Part shown: positions 1 through 5,778 of the stretch, piece after piece
Position numbering within the stretch: position 1 is the first letter of the stretch
Layout: every line of letters starts with the position of its first letter
Origin: an uncultured Parafilimonas sp.
Lineage (GTDB): Bacteria > Bacteroidota > Bacteroidia > Chitinophagales > Chitinophagaceae
DNA: 6,222 nt
Direction of reading: 5' to 3'
Assembly: GCA_937892395.1 (NCBI GenBank)
Contig: CALAGJ010000134.1
Location: 1 to 6,222, forward strand
Made by a program: the position numbers and the translations under genes
The notes under the pieces: generated by a model
Seen by the model: only the letters and a program-made list of their open reading frames with translations
The model's database searches: none
Told to the model about the DNA's origin: nothing

Positions 1-1055
1 AGCAGCTTGGTCGTCTATTAGATGCAATGGATAGTTTGAACACTTGGGAAAATGCAGTTGTCGTATTTTGGAGTGATCATGGTTTGCAAATGGGTGAACA
101 TCAAGGTTTATGGCTGAAACTTACCATATTTGAAGAATGCCTACGAGTACCTTTTATTATTTGTGCCCCAGGTTATTCATCTGGTGTTTGTAGTAGACCC
201 GTGGAGCTGGTAGATATATTTCCAACACTTACTGAACTATGTAATCTACCCCAAGCAGATAGTATGGAGGGAAGTAGTCTTGTACCACTTTTAGAAAAGC
301 CGGATGCTATATGGACGAAAGCCGCTTTCTCACAAGTCTATCGAAAAAAACAATATAACATAACGGGAAGAGCAGTACGTACTGAAAATTTTCATTATAA
401 CTCATGGCCAGGATATGGAGAAGAATTATTCGACATAACAAACGATCCCTTTGAATATACTAACCTTGCTACTAACCCTGCTTGGCAAAATACTTTAAAT
501 GATATGCGCAATCTACTAACAGAAGGATGGTTGGCTGCAAAGCCCCCCGCTTATCAAAAAAGGACATGGTATAGAGATATAGATAATGATGGATTTGGAA
601 TTGGTTCTGATTCAGTGATAAAATACTTTCAACCATCTGGTTTTGCTGCAACAAATACTGATTGCAATGATGGTAATAAATTTATTTATCCTGGGGCAAA
701 AGAGAAAATGTGTAACGGGATTGATGATAACTGTAATATGCAAATAGATGAAAATAGAAAAATACCGCTTATTTCAAAACAGGGAAATCTTGATATTTGC
801 AATACTGACTCTGTTTATCTGTTTACCACAAAATATAGCCATTTTAAGTACCAATGGTATAAGGACAATATAGCTATTCCCGGTGCCATATCTTTTGGTT
901 ATATTGCAAAAGATGCTGGTTCATATACGGTAGAAGTTACTTTGGAAAATTGCACCAGTACATCTTTGCCAACAATTGTAATTAATTCTTGCAGCCGTTT
1001 TATTTCAGCTATAAAAAATGAACCTAATCCATTTTCGGTTGTAGGAAAAAAATAG
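1..1055 (+). CDS. Secreted sulfatase (iduronate-2-sulfatase-like), C-terminal part, with MopE-type repeat and Ig-like domain; 5' partial
   Basis: The reading frame is open from the left edge (first full codon at base 3), so the ATG at 27 is internal and the true start lies upstream. Counting from that ATG, residues 10-45 carry the sulfatase alkaline-phosphatase-fold signature: hydrophobic strand, SDHG (metal-ligand Asp17-His18), GEH, W-x-K, then FEE and RVPF. Residues 116-165 (RAVRTENFHYNSW, EELFDITNDPFEYTNL) match the C-terminal subdomain of iduronate-2-sulfatase-like enzymes. The formylglycine Cys/Ser motif would be upstream and cannot be checked. Residues about 180-243 form a MopE-type metal-binding repeat: TWYRDIDNDGFG, then TDCNDG, YPGA and CNGIDDNC. 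Residues about 244-322 look like an Ig-like domain (YQWYKD, DAGSYTVEV, paired Cys). The end (NEPNPFSVVGKK) resembles the first residues of a type IX sorting domain and then stops. Family knowledge suggests export and cleavage of sulfate esters, probably on polysaccharides; the substrate is unknown. Confidence 0.9.
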   Translation, partial: QLGRLLDAMDSLNTWENAVVVFWSDHGLQMGEHQGLWLKLTIFEECLRVPFIICAPGYSSGVCSRPVELVDIFPTLTELCNLPQADSMEGSSLVPLLEKPDAIWTKAAFSQVYRKKQYNITGRAVRTENFHYNSWPGYGEELFDITNDPFEYTNLATNPAWQNTLNDMRNLLTEGWLAAKPPAYQKRTWYRDIDNDGFGIGSDSVIKYFQPSGFAATNTDCNDGNKFIYPGAKEKMCNGIDDNCNMQIDENRKIPLISKQGNLDICNTDSVYLFTTKYSHFKYQWYKDNIAIPGAISFGYIAKDAGSYTVEVTLENCTSTSLPTIVINSCSRFISAIKNEPNPFSVVGKK

Positions 1056-1101
1056 CACATATTTTGATCAAATAACATATTGTAGTATGACATTGCTTTT
1101 T

Positions 1102-1136
1102 AAAAAACATCTATGCATACCATAGATGTTTTTTTT
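1102..1136 (+). terminator. Rho-independent terminator, probably bidirectional
   Basis: Bases 1102-1115 (six A then CATCTATG) pair perfectly with 1121-1134 (CATAGATG then T's), giving up to a 14-bp stem with a 5-base loop CATAC. The T run continues to 1136. The stem core is 1108-1115 with 1121-1128. It lies 46 bases after the sulfatase stop and 15 bases beyond the stop of the convergent DUF547 gene. The A-run on the left gives a T-run for minus-strand transcripts, so it can serve both genes. Confidence 0.88.
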
Positions 1137-1151
1137 GCTCACGCACCATCC

Positions 1152-1871
1152 TTATTCCTCAAAATTTTTCCTCAAAAAAGACCAATAACATTTTTTATAG
1201 ATGATTGTTGGCTCCGCATCAATGGGTAAGATGCTATAATTTTTGAGGAATTGAACTGTCCCTTTTTTACCACTAAAATCTCCTCTAAACCAGCTGAAAA
1301 TTTTTGAGATTGTTACAGTATTACTTATTGTATCATAAAACACATCACGTTGTAAAAAAATTGTGACAGCAGCGTATAATTGTGCATCTATTTTTGATGC
1401 AGCATTGAAAGCAATTGGCGGGCAGCTTGTAGCACCACAATTTAATGCAAAGTGTATGCGTGCATCTAAGGTATCCATACGCCACTTTTTTTCAAGTTCA
1501 GATACAAATGGTTTATTTAAATAGCCGAGGCTAGGTTTTATTTTTGATTTGCGTAGCAATCCGTGTTCTATTAAATCTAAACTCATTTTTTTTCCGGCAA
1601 CGATTATTTTTTTCTGCGAAAAGAACTGATGAGGTTTTGTGTATACAGCCTTATCAACATTTAGAAGAATTTGTGTATATGCATTATATATATTTAGCCA
1701 AAACTCTTTTTTCTTGCTATCTGTGTCCAATAATATTTCAATGGATTGGAAATCGAACTTGCCAATGGAATCAATAAAAACATCAATAGAAGCATCAGTC
1801 TTTACTGCATAAAGCAATTGCTGGGCATGCTGCTGTAAATCATCTGATGAAAACTGAGCAGATAGGTTCAT
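1152..1871 (-). CDS. DUF547 domain-containing protein (probably exported; true start uncertain)
   Basis: The 239-residue frame from the ATG at 1871 matches the DUF547 family. FWLNIYNAYTQILL (57-70) corresponds to the usual FWINLYNALT motif. RIHFALNCGATSCPP (138-152) is the family's hallmark Asn-Cys-Gly...Ser-Cys-Pro segment, and a Ser-Lys-Ile-Phe-x-Trp-Phe-Arg-x-Asp-Phe segment lies at 189-199. The function of DUF547 is not established; these proteins are often exported, and the conserved Cys and His hint at an enzyme. The ATG gives a protein starting MNLSAQF, which looks like the tail of a signal peptide with cleavage after SAQ. Codons in frame upstream (1872-1919) encode Cys-Lys-Lys and a hydrophobic stretch, completing a typical signal peptide, but no ATG, GTG or TTG occurs before the in-frame TAA at 1959-1961. 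Either the annotated ATG is used and the protein is not exported, or a non-standard start or a recent start-codon lesion is present. It is convergent with the sulfatase and divergent from the NTF2-like gene. Confidence 0.88.
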   Translation of the reverse strand: MNLSAQFSSDDLQQHAQQLLYAVKTDASIDVFIDSIGKFDFQSIEILLDTDSKKKEFWLNIYNAYTQILLNVDKAVYTKPHQFFSQKKIIVAGKKMSLDLIEHGLLRKSKIKPSLGYLNKPFVSELEKKWRMDTLDARIHFALNCGATSCPPIAFNAASKIDAQLYAAVTIFLQRDVFYDTISNTVTISKIFSWFRGDFSGKKGTVQFLKNYSILPIDAEPTIIYKKCYWSFLRKNFEE

Positions 1872-1919
1872 AGATAAAGTAAATGTAATTCCTAAATAAA
1901 AAAGAGCAGCTTTTTTACA
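1872..1919 (-). other. In-frame signal-peptide coding segment upstream of the DUF547 ATG, lacking a start codon
   Basis: Read on the minus strand from 1919 to 1872, the codons translate to CKKAALFYLGITFTLS and run without a stop into MNLSAQF. This has the form of a type I signal peptide: two Lys, about 16 hydrophobic residues, then SAQ. The same AQ ending is seen in the signal peptides of both other exported proteins in this window. Bases 1920-1918 read GTG, one base out of frame with the following AAA AAA GCT GCT. Removing the single T at 1917 would give GTG-AAA-AAA-GCT-GCT in frame. ATT at 1934-1932 is the only unconventional in-frame start candidate. Confidence 0.6.
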
Positions 1920-1927
1920 CCTACTCT

Positions 1928-1935
1928 CAAAAATA
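1928..1935 (-). promoter_or_regulatory. Putative Bacteroidota -7 box for the DUF547 gene
   Basis: The minus strand reads TATTTTTG, an exact match to the Bacteroidota -7 consensus TAnnTTTG. No clear TTTG/TTG -33 element lies about 19-21 bases upstream, so support is partial. Transcription from it would begin just before the signal-peptide codons at 1919-1872, which fits translation starting near there. In AT-rich DNA such a box can also occur by chance. Confidence 0.35.
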
Positions 1936-2014
1936 CAACTTGTGGCTACACACTGTAATTAAAAACTTATTCATTCCGCTTATCACAAAGAAATAATTGC
2001 AATAAGTAGAAATA

Positions 2015-2022
2015 TATTTTTG
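2015..2022 (+). promoter_or_regulatory. Putative Bacteroidota -7 box for the NTF2-like gene
   Basis: TATTTTTG exactly matches the TAnnTTTG -7 consensus and ends 16 bases before the ATG at 2039, so the 5' leader would be only about 10 bases. A TTG at 1997-1999 is a possible but closely spaced (15 bases) -33 element. No Shine-Dalgarno sequence lies in front of the ATG, which is usual in this phylum. Confidence 0.42.
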
Positions 2023-2038
2023 TTTTAAATAAAAGTAC

Positions 2039-2491
2039 ATGATAAAAATAGTAGCTATAACAATATTTGTTTTTTCATTCCAACACTTATCGGCTCAAAC
2101 CACAACTGATAGCGTACAAAAAGCAGTTGAACTTTTGTTTACAGCAATGCATAAGAGTGATACCTTCTTACTCCGCCAAAGCTTTACACCTGCACCAATA
2201 CTACAAACTATTACAAAAAATAAAGATGGACAAATAATTGTTGCAGATGAAACTTTAGATGCATTTGCCACTTCTATTAGCTCCTATTTGCCGGGAAGTT
2301 TAGATGAGCGTATCACCATAGGCGCTATACATATTGATGGACCCTTAGCTACTGTTTGGACTCCCTATCAATTTTATTTTAATGGCAACTTTATACATTG
2401 TGGCGTCAACTCTTTTCAATTGGTAAGACTAAATGGTATTTGGAAAATTCAATATATCATAGATACCCGTCGTAGTTCAAATTGTGATTGA
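2039..2491 (+). CDS. Small exported NTF2-like / putative lumazine-binding-like protein
   Basis: This is a 150-residue protein. Residues 1-20 form a clear signal peptide (MIK, hydrophobic VAITIFVFSF, cleavage after HLSAQ), which supports the ATG at 2039. The mature part starts with an amphipathic helix (DSVQKAVELLFTAMHKSDT), as in NTF2/SnoaL-fold proteins. The second half has alternating strands with ATVWTPYQFYFNGNF (104-118), then GVNSFQLVRLNGIWKIQYI and the ending DTRRSSNC. This arrangement resembles Bacteroidota periplasmic proteins annotated as NTF2-like or putative lumazine-binding (Lumazine_bd_2). No catalytic residue can be assigned, and the ligand or reaction is unknown. Two Cys (121 and 149) could form a disulfide after export. 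The gene stands alone, divergent from DUF547 and convergent with the Omp85 gene across a 47-base gap. Confidence 0.8.
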   Translation: MIKIVAITIFVFSFQHLSAQTTTDSVQKAVELLFTAMHKSDTFLLRQSFTPAPILQTITKNKDGQIIVADETLDAFATSISSYLPGSLDERITIGAIHIDGPLATVWTPYQFYFNGNFIHCGVNSFQLVRLNGIWKIQYIIDTRRSSNCD

Positions 2492-2538
2492 TTTGCGTAT
2501 CATCATTTTGCGAAGCAATAAAAATTAAAAAATTAGAC

Positions 2539-4365
2539 TTAAAACAAACTCACAAAACCAAAATGTAGTTTAAGCTGCCTTGTATCAAATGGGTTATCAT
2601 TTTGTTTGCCTGCGGCTAATGAAAAACTAAGAATACCAGTGTTTGTTTCCACACTTACACCGGCACCAACTCCCCAATAACTATTGTATTGTTTACCTGT
2701 AATGGCCTGATTATATGAAGTGCCCAAATCTGAAAATGCAAACAGCCGCGAATTTCGATCAATTAAGAGGCGGTATTCAATAGTACCTACTAAGTATCGA
2801 TTTGCAAACACTGCTTCTTCATCAAAACCACGCAGCAGTTTAAATCCACCCACCTGAAACAATTCATTTTGAAAATAACTGGCAGCTTCCAGCCACCCGG
2901 CCTGAGCTCCAATTTTTAAGGTAGCCTGCCTACCCAAAGGAAAATAATGTGATAATGCGGCTTGTAGTTTTATAGAGTAAGTATTGCTTTTTACTGAATC
3001 ATATAATTTATTAATATCAAATGAAGGATCTGCTATTTGTTCAATTGCATTATTTCTTCTAAGTACTCTTCTACCTGCTGACATATTAAACCATACCTCA
3101 TTTCCAATTCTTGGGTTGAAACGATAATCTGTATTATAATATTGATACATGGCTCCAAGCCCTGTTGTACTTACATCTGAAAACAGAGGCAATACTCCGG
3201 AAATCTTAACGGATAGCGTATCTACATACAATACATTGGTGCGTTGATTCTGCACATACACTGTGCCTGATTGATTGCTATTAATTTCATATTGAATACC
3301 CAATTGTGAACGTAGATTTAAAAAAATTGAATCTCTTTTATAGAGTTCAAACTGCCCGGTTATGCCTGCTGCCATTCCTAAAAAATAGGGATGCACATAT
3401 TGTATGTTGAGCCTTGGTGATGCAGGTTGTAATTGCTGCCAAACTACACCAATTGTTTCTCCCAGTGCCAATGCATTTTGCAAGGCAATATTGGCTTCGC
3501 CGGTAAATAATAATTTGCCATTGAGTTGATTATTATTGGGTAATAGGCCAATTAAAATATTCACTTGATTGCTGCGTGTGGCAGTCAAGTGAAGACGTAG
3601 TACAGCACCTGTATTGAGCAAATCAATTTCCCAAGGCGCTGTCTGTTGTAAATAGGGCAATAACAACAACCTATTATTGATTGTACTGAGTTTTTCTTCA
3701 TTGTATAAACTATGTGGAGCTATACCAAGATACCGATATAAAAAGGCCGGACTTAGTTTGATATCTCCAGTTACTATTATGCTGTCAATAGTATAAACCG
3801 CACCAGCGTTTATTTTCAGCTTTGCTGTAATGGAAGCACCGTTAAAAGAAAAGCTATCCAAACTTACAGCAGCAAAAGGATGGCCATTTGCCGCCTCTTT
3901 ATCCAAAATAATTTCATATAATTTTTCGACAGATTGTGTTGTAAAAACTTTACCAGAAAAACTACGATTGTCATATCCAATGCTGCGCAACATAGCTTCA
4001 TCGGCATCAGCTATTACAACTGTACTCCATTTATAAACTTCACCCAGAAAGAGTTGTACAATGAGTTGATCTTTGCTTTCAGCAATGCTGTCAATGGATG
4101 CCGCCATATACCCTTTTAGTTGCAACTGAGCAGGTAGCTGAGCGAGGTAGGCTTTTGCTGAAAGGCTATTGGCAAAATTTGTTTCTAATGCAATATCATT
4201 GGGTATGGCTGTTGCATTTTCCAATTCATATTTTATACGCACAGATTGTGCAGATGCATGGTGAGCAACACAGCAAACAATAAAAAAAAGAAATAGAAAA
4301 CTGCGGATTAACTTTGCCCACAGCATTTCACAATAATATCTATATTTCTTAGCAATGGCCGGCAT
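2539..4365 (-). CDS. Omp85-family (BamA/TamA-like) outer-membrane protein with POTRA-like units
   Basis: The protein has 608 residues from the ATG at 4365. A signal peptide ends at about residue 40 (FLFLFFIVCCVAHHASAQ). Residues about 41-262 show repeated POTRA-like units, about three by eye, for example GEVYKW (108-113), INAGAVYTIDSIIVTGD (185-201) and FLYRYLGIAPHSLYNEEKL (208-226). Residues about 266-608 form a 16-strand-type barrel with the Omp85 motif LRGF (511-514) in GGFKLLRGFDEE, followed by GTIEYRLLID. The last strand ends in Phe, the usual outer-membrane-protein signal. Three POTRA units and this length are closer to TamA (about 580 residues) than to BamA with five. The expected role is insertion or export of outer-membrane or surface proteins; no TamB-like partner is visible here. 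Met14 (ATG at 4326) is an alternative start that gives a compact signal peptide and removes the overlap with hemW. AAAGGA upstream of 4365 mildly favours the longer form. Confidence 0.9.
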   Translation of the reverse strand: MPAIAKKYRYYCEMLWAKLIRSFLFLFFIVCCVAHHASAQSVRIKYELENATAIPNDIALETNFANSLSAKAYLAQLPAQLQLKGYMAASIDSIAESKDQLIVQLFLGEVYKWSTVVIADADEAMLRSIGYDNRSFSGKVFTTQSVEKLYEIILDKEAANGHPFAAVSLDSFSFNGASITAKLKINAGAVYTIDSIIVTGDIKLSPAFLYRYLGIAPHSLYNEEKLSTINNRLLLLPYLQQTAPWEIDLLNTGAVLRLHLTATRSNQVNILIGLLPNNNQLNGKLLFTGEANIALQNALALGETIGVVWQQLQPASPRLNIQYVHPYFLGMAAGITGQFELYKRDSIFLNLRSQLGIQYEINSNQSGTVYVQNQRTNVLYVDTLSVKISGVLPLFSDVSTTGLGAMYQYYNTDYRFNPRIGNEVWFNMSAGRRVLRRNNAIEQIADPSFDINKLYDSVKSNTYSIKLQAALSHYFPLGRQATLKIGAQAGWLEAASYFQNELFQVGGFKLLRGFDEEAVFANRYLVGTIEYRLLIDRNSRLFAFSDLGTSYNQAITGKQYNSYWGVGAGVSVETNTGILSFSLAAGKQNDNPFDTRQLKLHFGFVSLF

Positions 4366-5491
4366 ATATCTGCATATTCCTTTTTGTAAACAAGCATGTC
4401 ATTATTGTAATTTTCACTTTAGCACTTCACTGCATTTGCAACAGGACATGATTAAAGCCATGCAGCTTGAGTTATTGCTACGCAAAGATTATATAACCGA
4501 AGGCATTGATACAATTTATTTTGGTGGAGGCACACCAAGTATATTGGCGCTTGATGTATTGCAAAAACTAATGGAAGCTATTTTTACAAACTATACTATA
4601 AATGACCATGCAGAAATCACACTCGAAGCCAATCCTGATGATATAGATATTGAATCTTTACAAAGCTGGAAATTAGCTGGCATTAACCGGCTAAGTATCG
4701 GCATACAAAGTTTTGATGATACGGAATTGAAATGGATGAACCGTGCACACAGCGCAGCAGAGGCATTAAAATGTGTACAGCTTGCACAGCATGCAGGTAT
4801 TGAAAACATTAGCATTGATTTGATTTATGGCTCACCATTGCTTTCGGATGAGCAATGGATTAACCATTTAGAAACGGCTATAGATCTACAAGTGCCACAC
4901 CTATCCTGCTATGCACTTACGGTAGAAAATCGTACAGCCTTGCATCATCAAATTACTCAAAATAAAACACCGGACACAGACCCGGAAAAACAAAGCAGAC
5001 ATTTTGGAATAATGCAAACCGCCTTGGAAGAAGCAGGTTATATACAATATGAAATTTCAAACTTTTGTAAACCCGGTGCCATGAGCAATCACAACAGCGG
5101 TTATTGGAAAGGTATTCCATACACAGGCATTGGCCCATCAGCTCATTCTTACAATGGCATCAGCAGACAATGGAATATTGCACACAATAAAAAATATATT
5201 GATGCAATGATAGCAGGCAATCCACTGATTGAAATGGAAAGGCTTTCTGTAGTGCAACAAATGAATGAATACATCATGATTAGGTTAAGATTAATAGAAG
5301 GGATTAATCTGACAGAATTCGAATTCAAATTTGGTTCTCCTGCAAAAGAGTATCTTATAACGACAGCACATTCCCTACATAGAAATGCGCATTTTAAGAT
5401 TAGCGAAAACAATATTTTTTTGAGCCCTACGGGCAAATTTTTTGCGGACGGAATTGCTGCTAACTTATTCTTTGACGAGGGATGGTCTTAA
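4355..5491 (+). CDS. hemW: HemW, radical SAM family heme chaperone (formerly called HemN-like coproporphyrinogen III oxidase)
   Basis: This 378-residue protein has the normal HemW length, and its MAGIYLHIPFC start is the family's typical one, which fixes the ATG at 4355. The radical SAM cluster motif is C11-x3-C15-x2-C18, followed by N-F rather than another Cys. True HemN has CxxxCxxCxC, so this is HemW rather than the oxidase. Further motifs are FGGGTPS (56-62, SAM binding), LEANPDD (90-96), NRLSIGIQSF (111-120), SIDLIYGSP (153-161), YEISNFCKPG (232-241), and HNSGYW (246-251), which fits the HNxxYW heme-binding motif. The C-terminal HemN-type domain begins near NEYIMIRLRL (304-313). From family knowledge, it binds heme and a 4Fe-4S cluster and delivers heme to acceptor proteins in the cytoplasm. 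It starts divergently from the Omp85 gene and is convergent with DUF2007. Confidence 0.95.
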   Translation: MAGIYLHIPFCKQACHYCNFHFSTSLHLQQDMIKAMQLELLLRKDYITEGIDTIYFGGGTPSILALDVLQKLMEAIFTNYTINDHAEITLEANPDDIDIESLQSWKLAGINRLSIGIQSFDDTELKWMNRAHSAAEALKCVQLAQHAGIENISIDLIYGSPLLSDEQWINHLETAIDLQVPHLSCYALTVENRTALHHQITQNKTPDTDPEKQSRHFGIMQTALEEAGYIQYEISNFCKPGAMSNHNSGYWKGIPYTGIGPSAHSYNGISRQWNIAHNKKYIDAMIAGNPLIEMERLSVVQQMNEYIMIRLRLIEGINLTEFEFKFGSPAKEYLITTAHSLHRNAHFKISENNIFLSPTGKFFADGIAANLFFDEGWS

Positions 5492-5577
5492 CAAATGGTT
5501 AATGAGGCTGCACATCTATTATCTTTTATTTCAGAATAGTATGGATAAAGCTTTTACCATTAAGCATTAAAAAAAAG

Positions 5578-5778
5578 CTAATCAACCTCCAGCAATTCCA
5601 CAGCCTCTTGTTCATTTTCAAGAGGAATAAAAAGCTCAATCATAACAAAGCAGGGATAGCTACTATCAGATTTATTTAGCTGAAATACCTTGATACCATT
5701 AGATTCCAGCATGCTACTGATTGTATTGGCTTGAATTAAATCTGGTGTAGCGTATATTTTTATGAGGTTATTTATCAT
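5578..5778 (-). CDS. DUF2007-like small protein (putative signal-transducing protein)
   Basis: This is a 66-residue soluble protein. IKIYATPDLIQANTISSMLE (residues 6-25) followed by SNGIKVF matches the DUF2007 pattern in which a short 'Y-x-A-P-D-L-x-E-A' segment precedes a helix and then a 'GI-x-x-x' strand. The end (ENEQEAVELLEV) corresponds to the family's closing helix. The family name 'putative signal transducing protein' is only a label and no activity is established. I chose ATG at 5778-5776; the frame also extends one codon upstream to TTG at 5781. The start lies 11 bases inside the end of the CPBP protease gene, whose stop is 5770-5768, so translational coupling is likely. The stop TAG at 5580-5578 is followed on the minus strand by an eight-T run. 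Confidence 0.75.
   Translation of the reverse strand: MINNLIKIYATPDLIQANTISSMLESNGIKVFQLNKSDSSYPCFVMIELFIPLENEQEAVELLEVD

Noticed and set aside
899..1093. Minus-strand open frame of 64 codons across the sulfatase 3' end
   Set aside because: It overlaps the Ig-like domain coding region antisense and has no family-like features.
1047..1137. Frameshift in the seven-A run continuing the sulfatase frame
   Set aside because: Neither shifted frame encodes recognisable sorting-domain sequence; one stops within about 30 bases and the other runs into the terminator hairpin.
1544..1777. Plus-strand open frame of 77 codons inside the DUF547 gene
   Set aside because: It is antisense to a gene with strong family motifs and its composition is low-complexity Phe/Leu/Arg.
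2504..2525. Possible terminator between the convergent NTF2-like and Omp85 genes (TTGC-GAA-GCAA at 2508-2518)
   Set aside because: The stem is only four base pairs with a three-base loop and no T-tract on either strand; too weak to call.
3830..4283. Three plus-strand open frames (60-70 codons) inside the Omp85 gene
   Set aside because: They are antisense to the Omp85 POTRA coding region, overlap one another, and show no domain or plausible start context.
5149..5436. Open minus-strand frame of 95 codons inside hemW
   Set aside because: It lies wholly antisense to a well-supported conserved gene, has no recognisable family motif, and its Ser/Ile-rich composition is what the opposite strand of this gene would give.
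4355..5491. Oxygen-independent coproporphyrinogen III oxidase HemN
   Set aside because: The cluster motif lacks HemN's fourth Cys (Phe20 instead), the length is about 80 residues shorter than HemN, and an HNxxYW motif is present, all pointing to HemW.
5549..5579. Inverted repeat AGCTTTT/AAAAGCT downstream of hemW and DUF2007
   Set aside because: A seven-pair AT-rich stem with a 17-base loop; the eight-A/T run lies within the loop and stem rather than after the stem, so it does not have terminator form, though termination in this gap remains possible.
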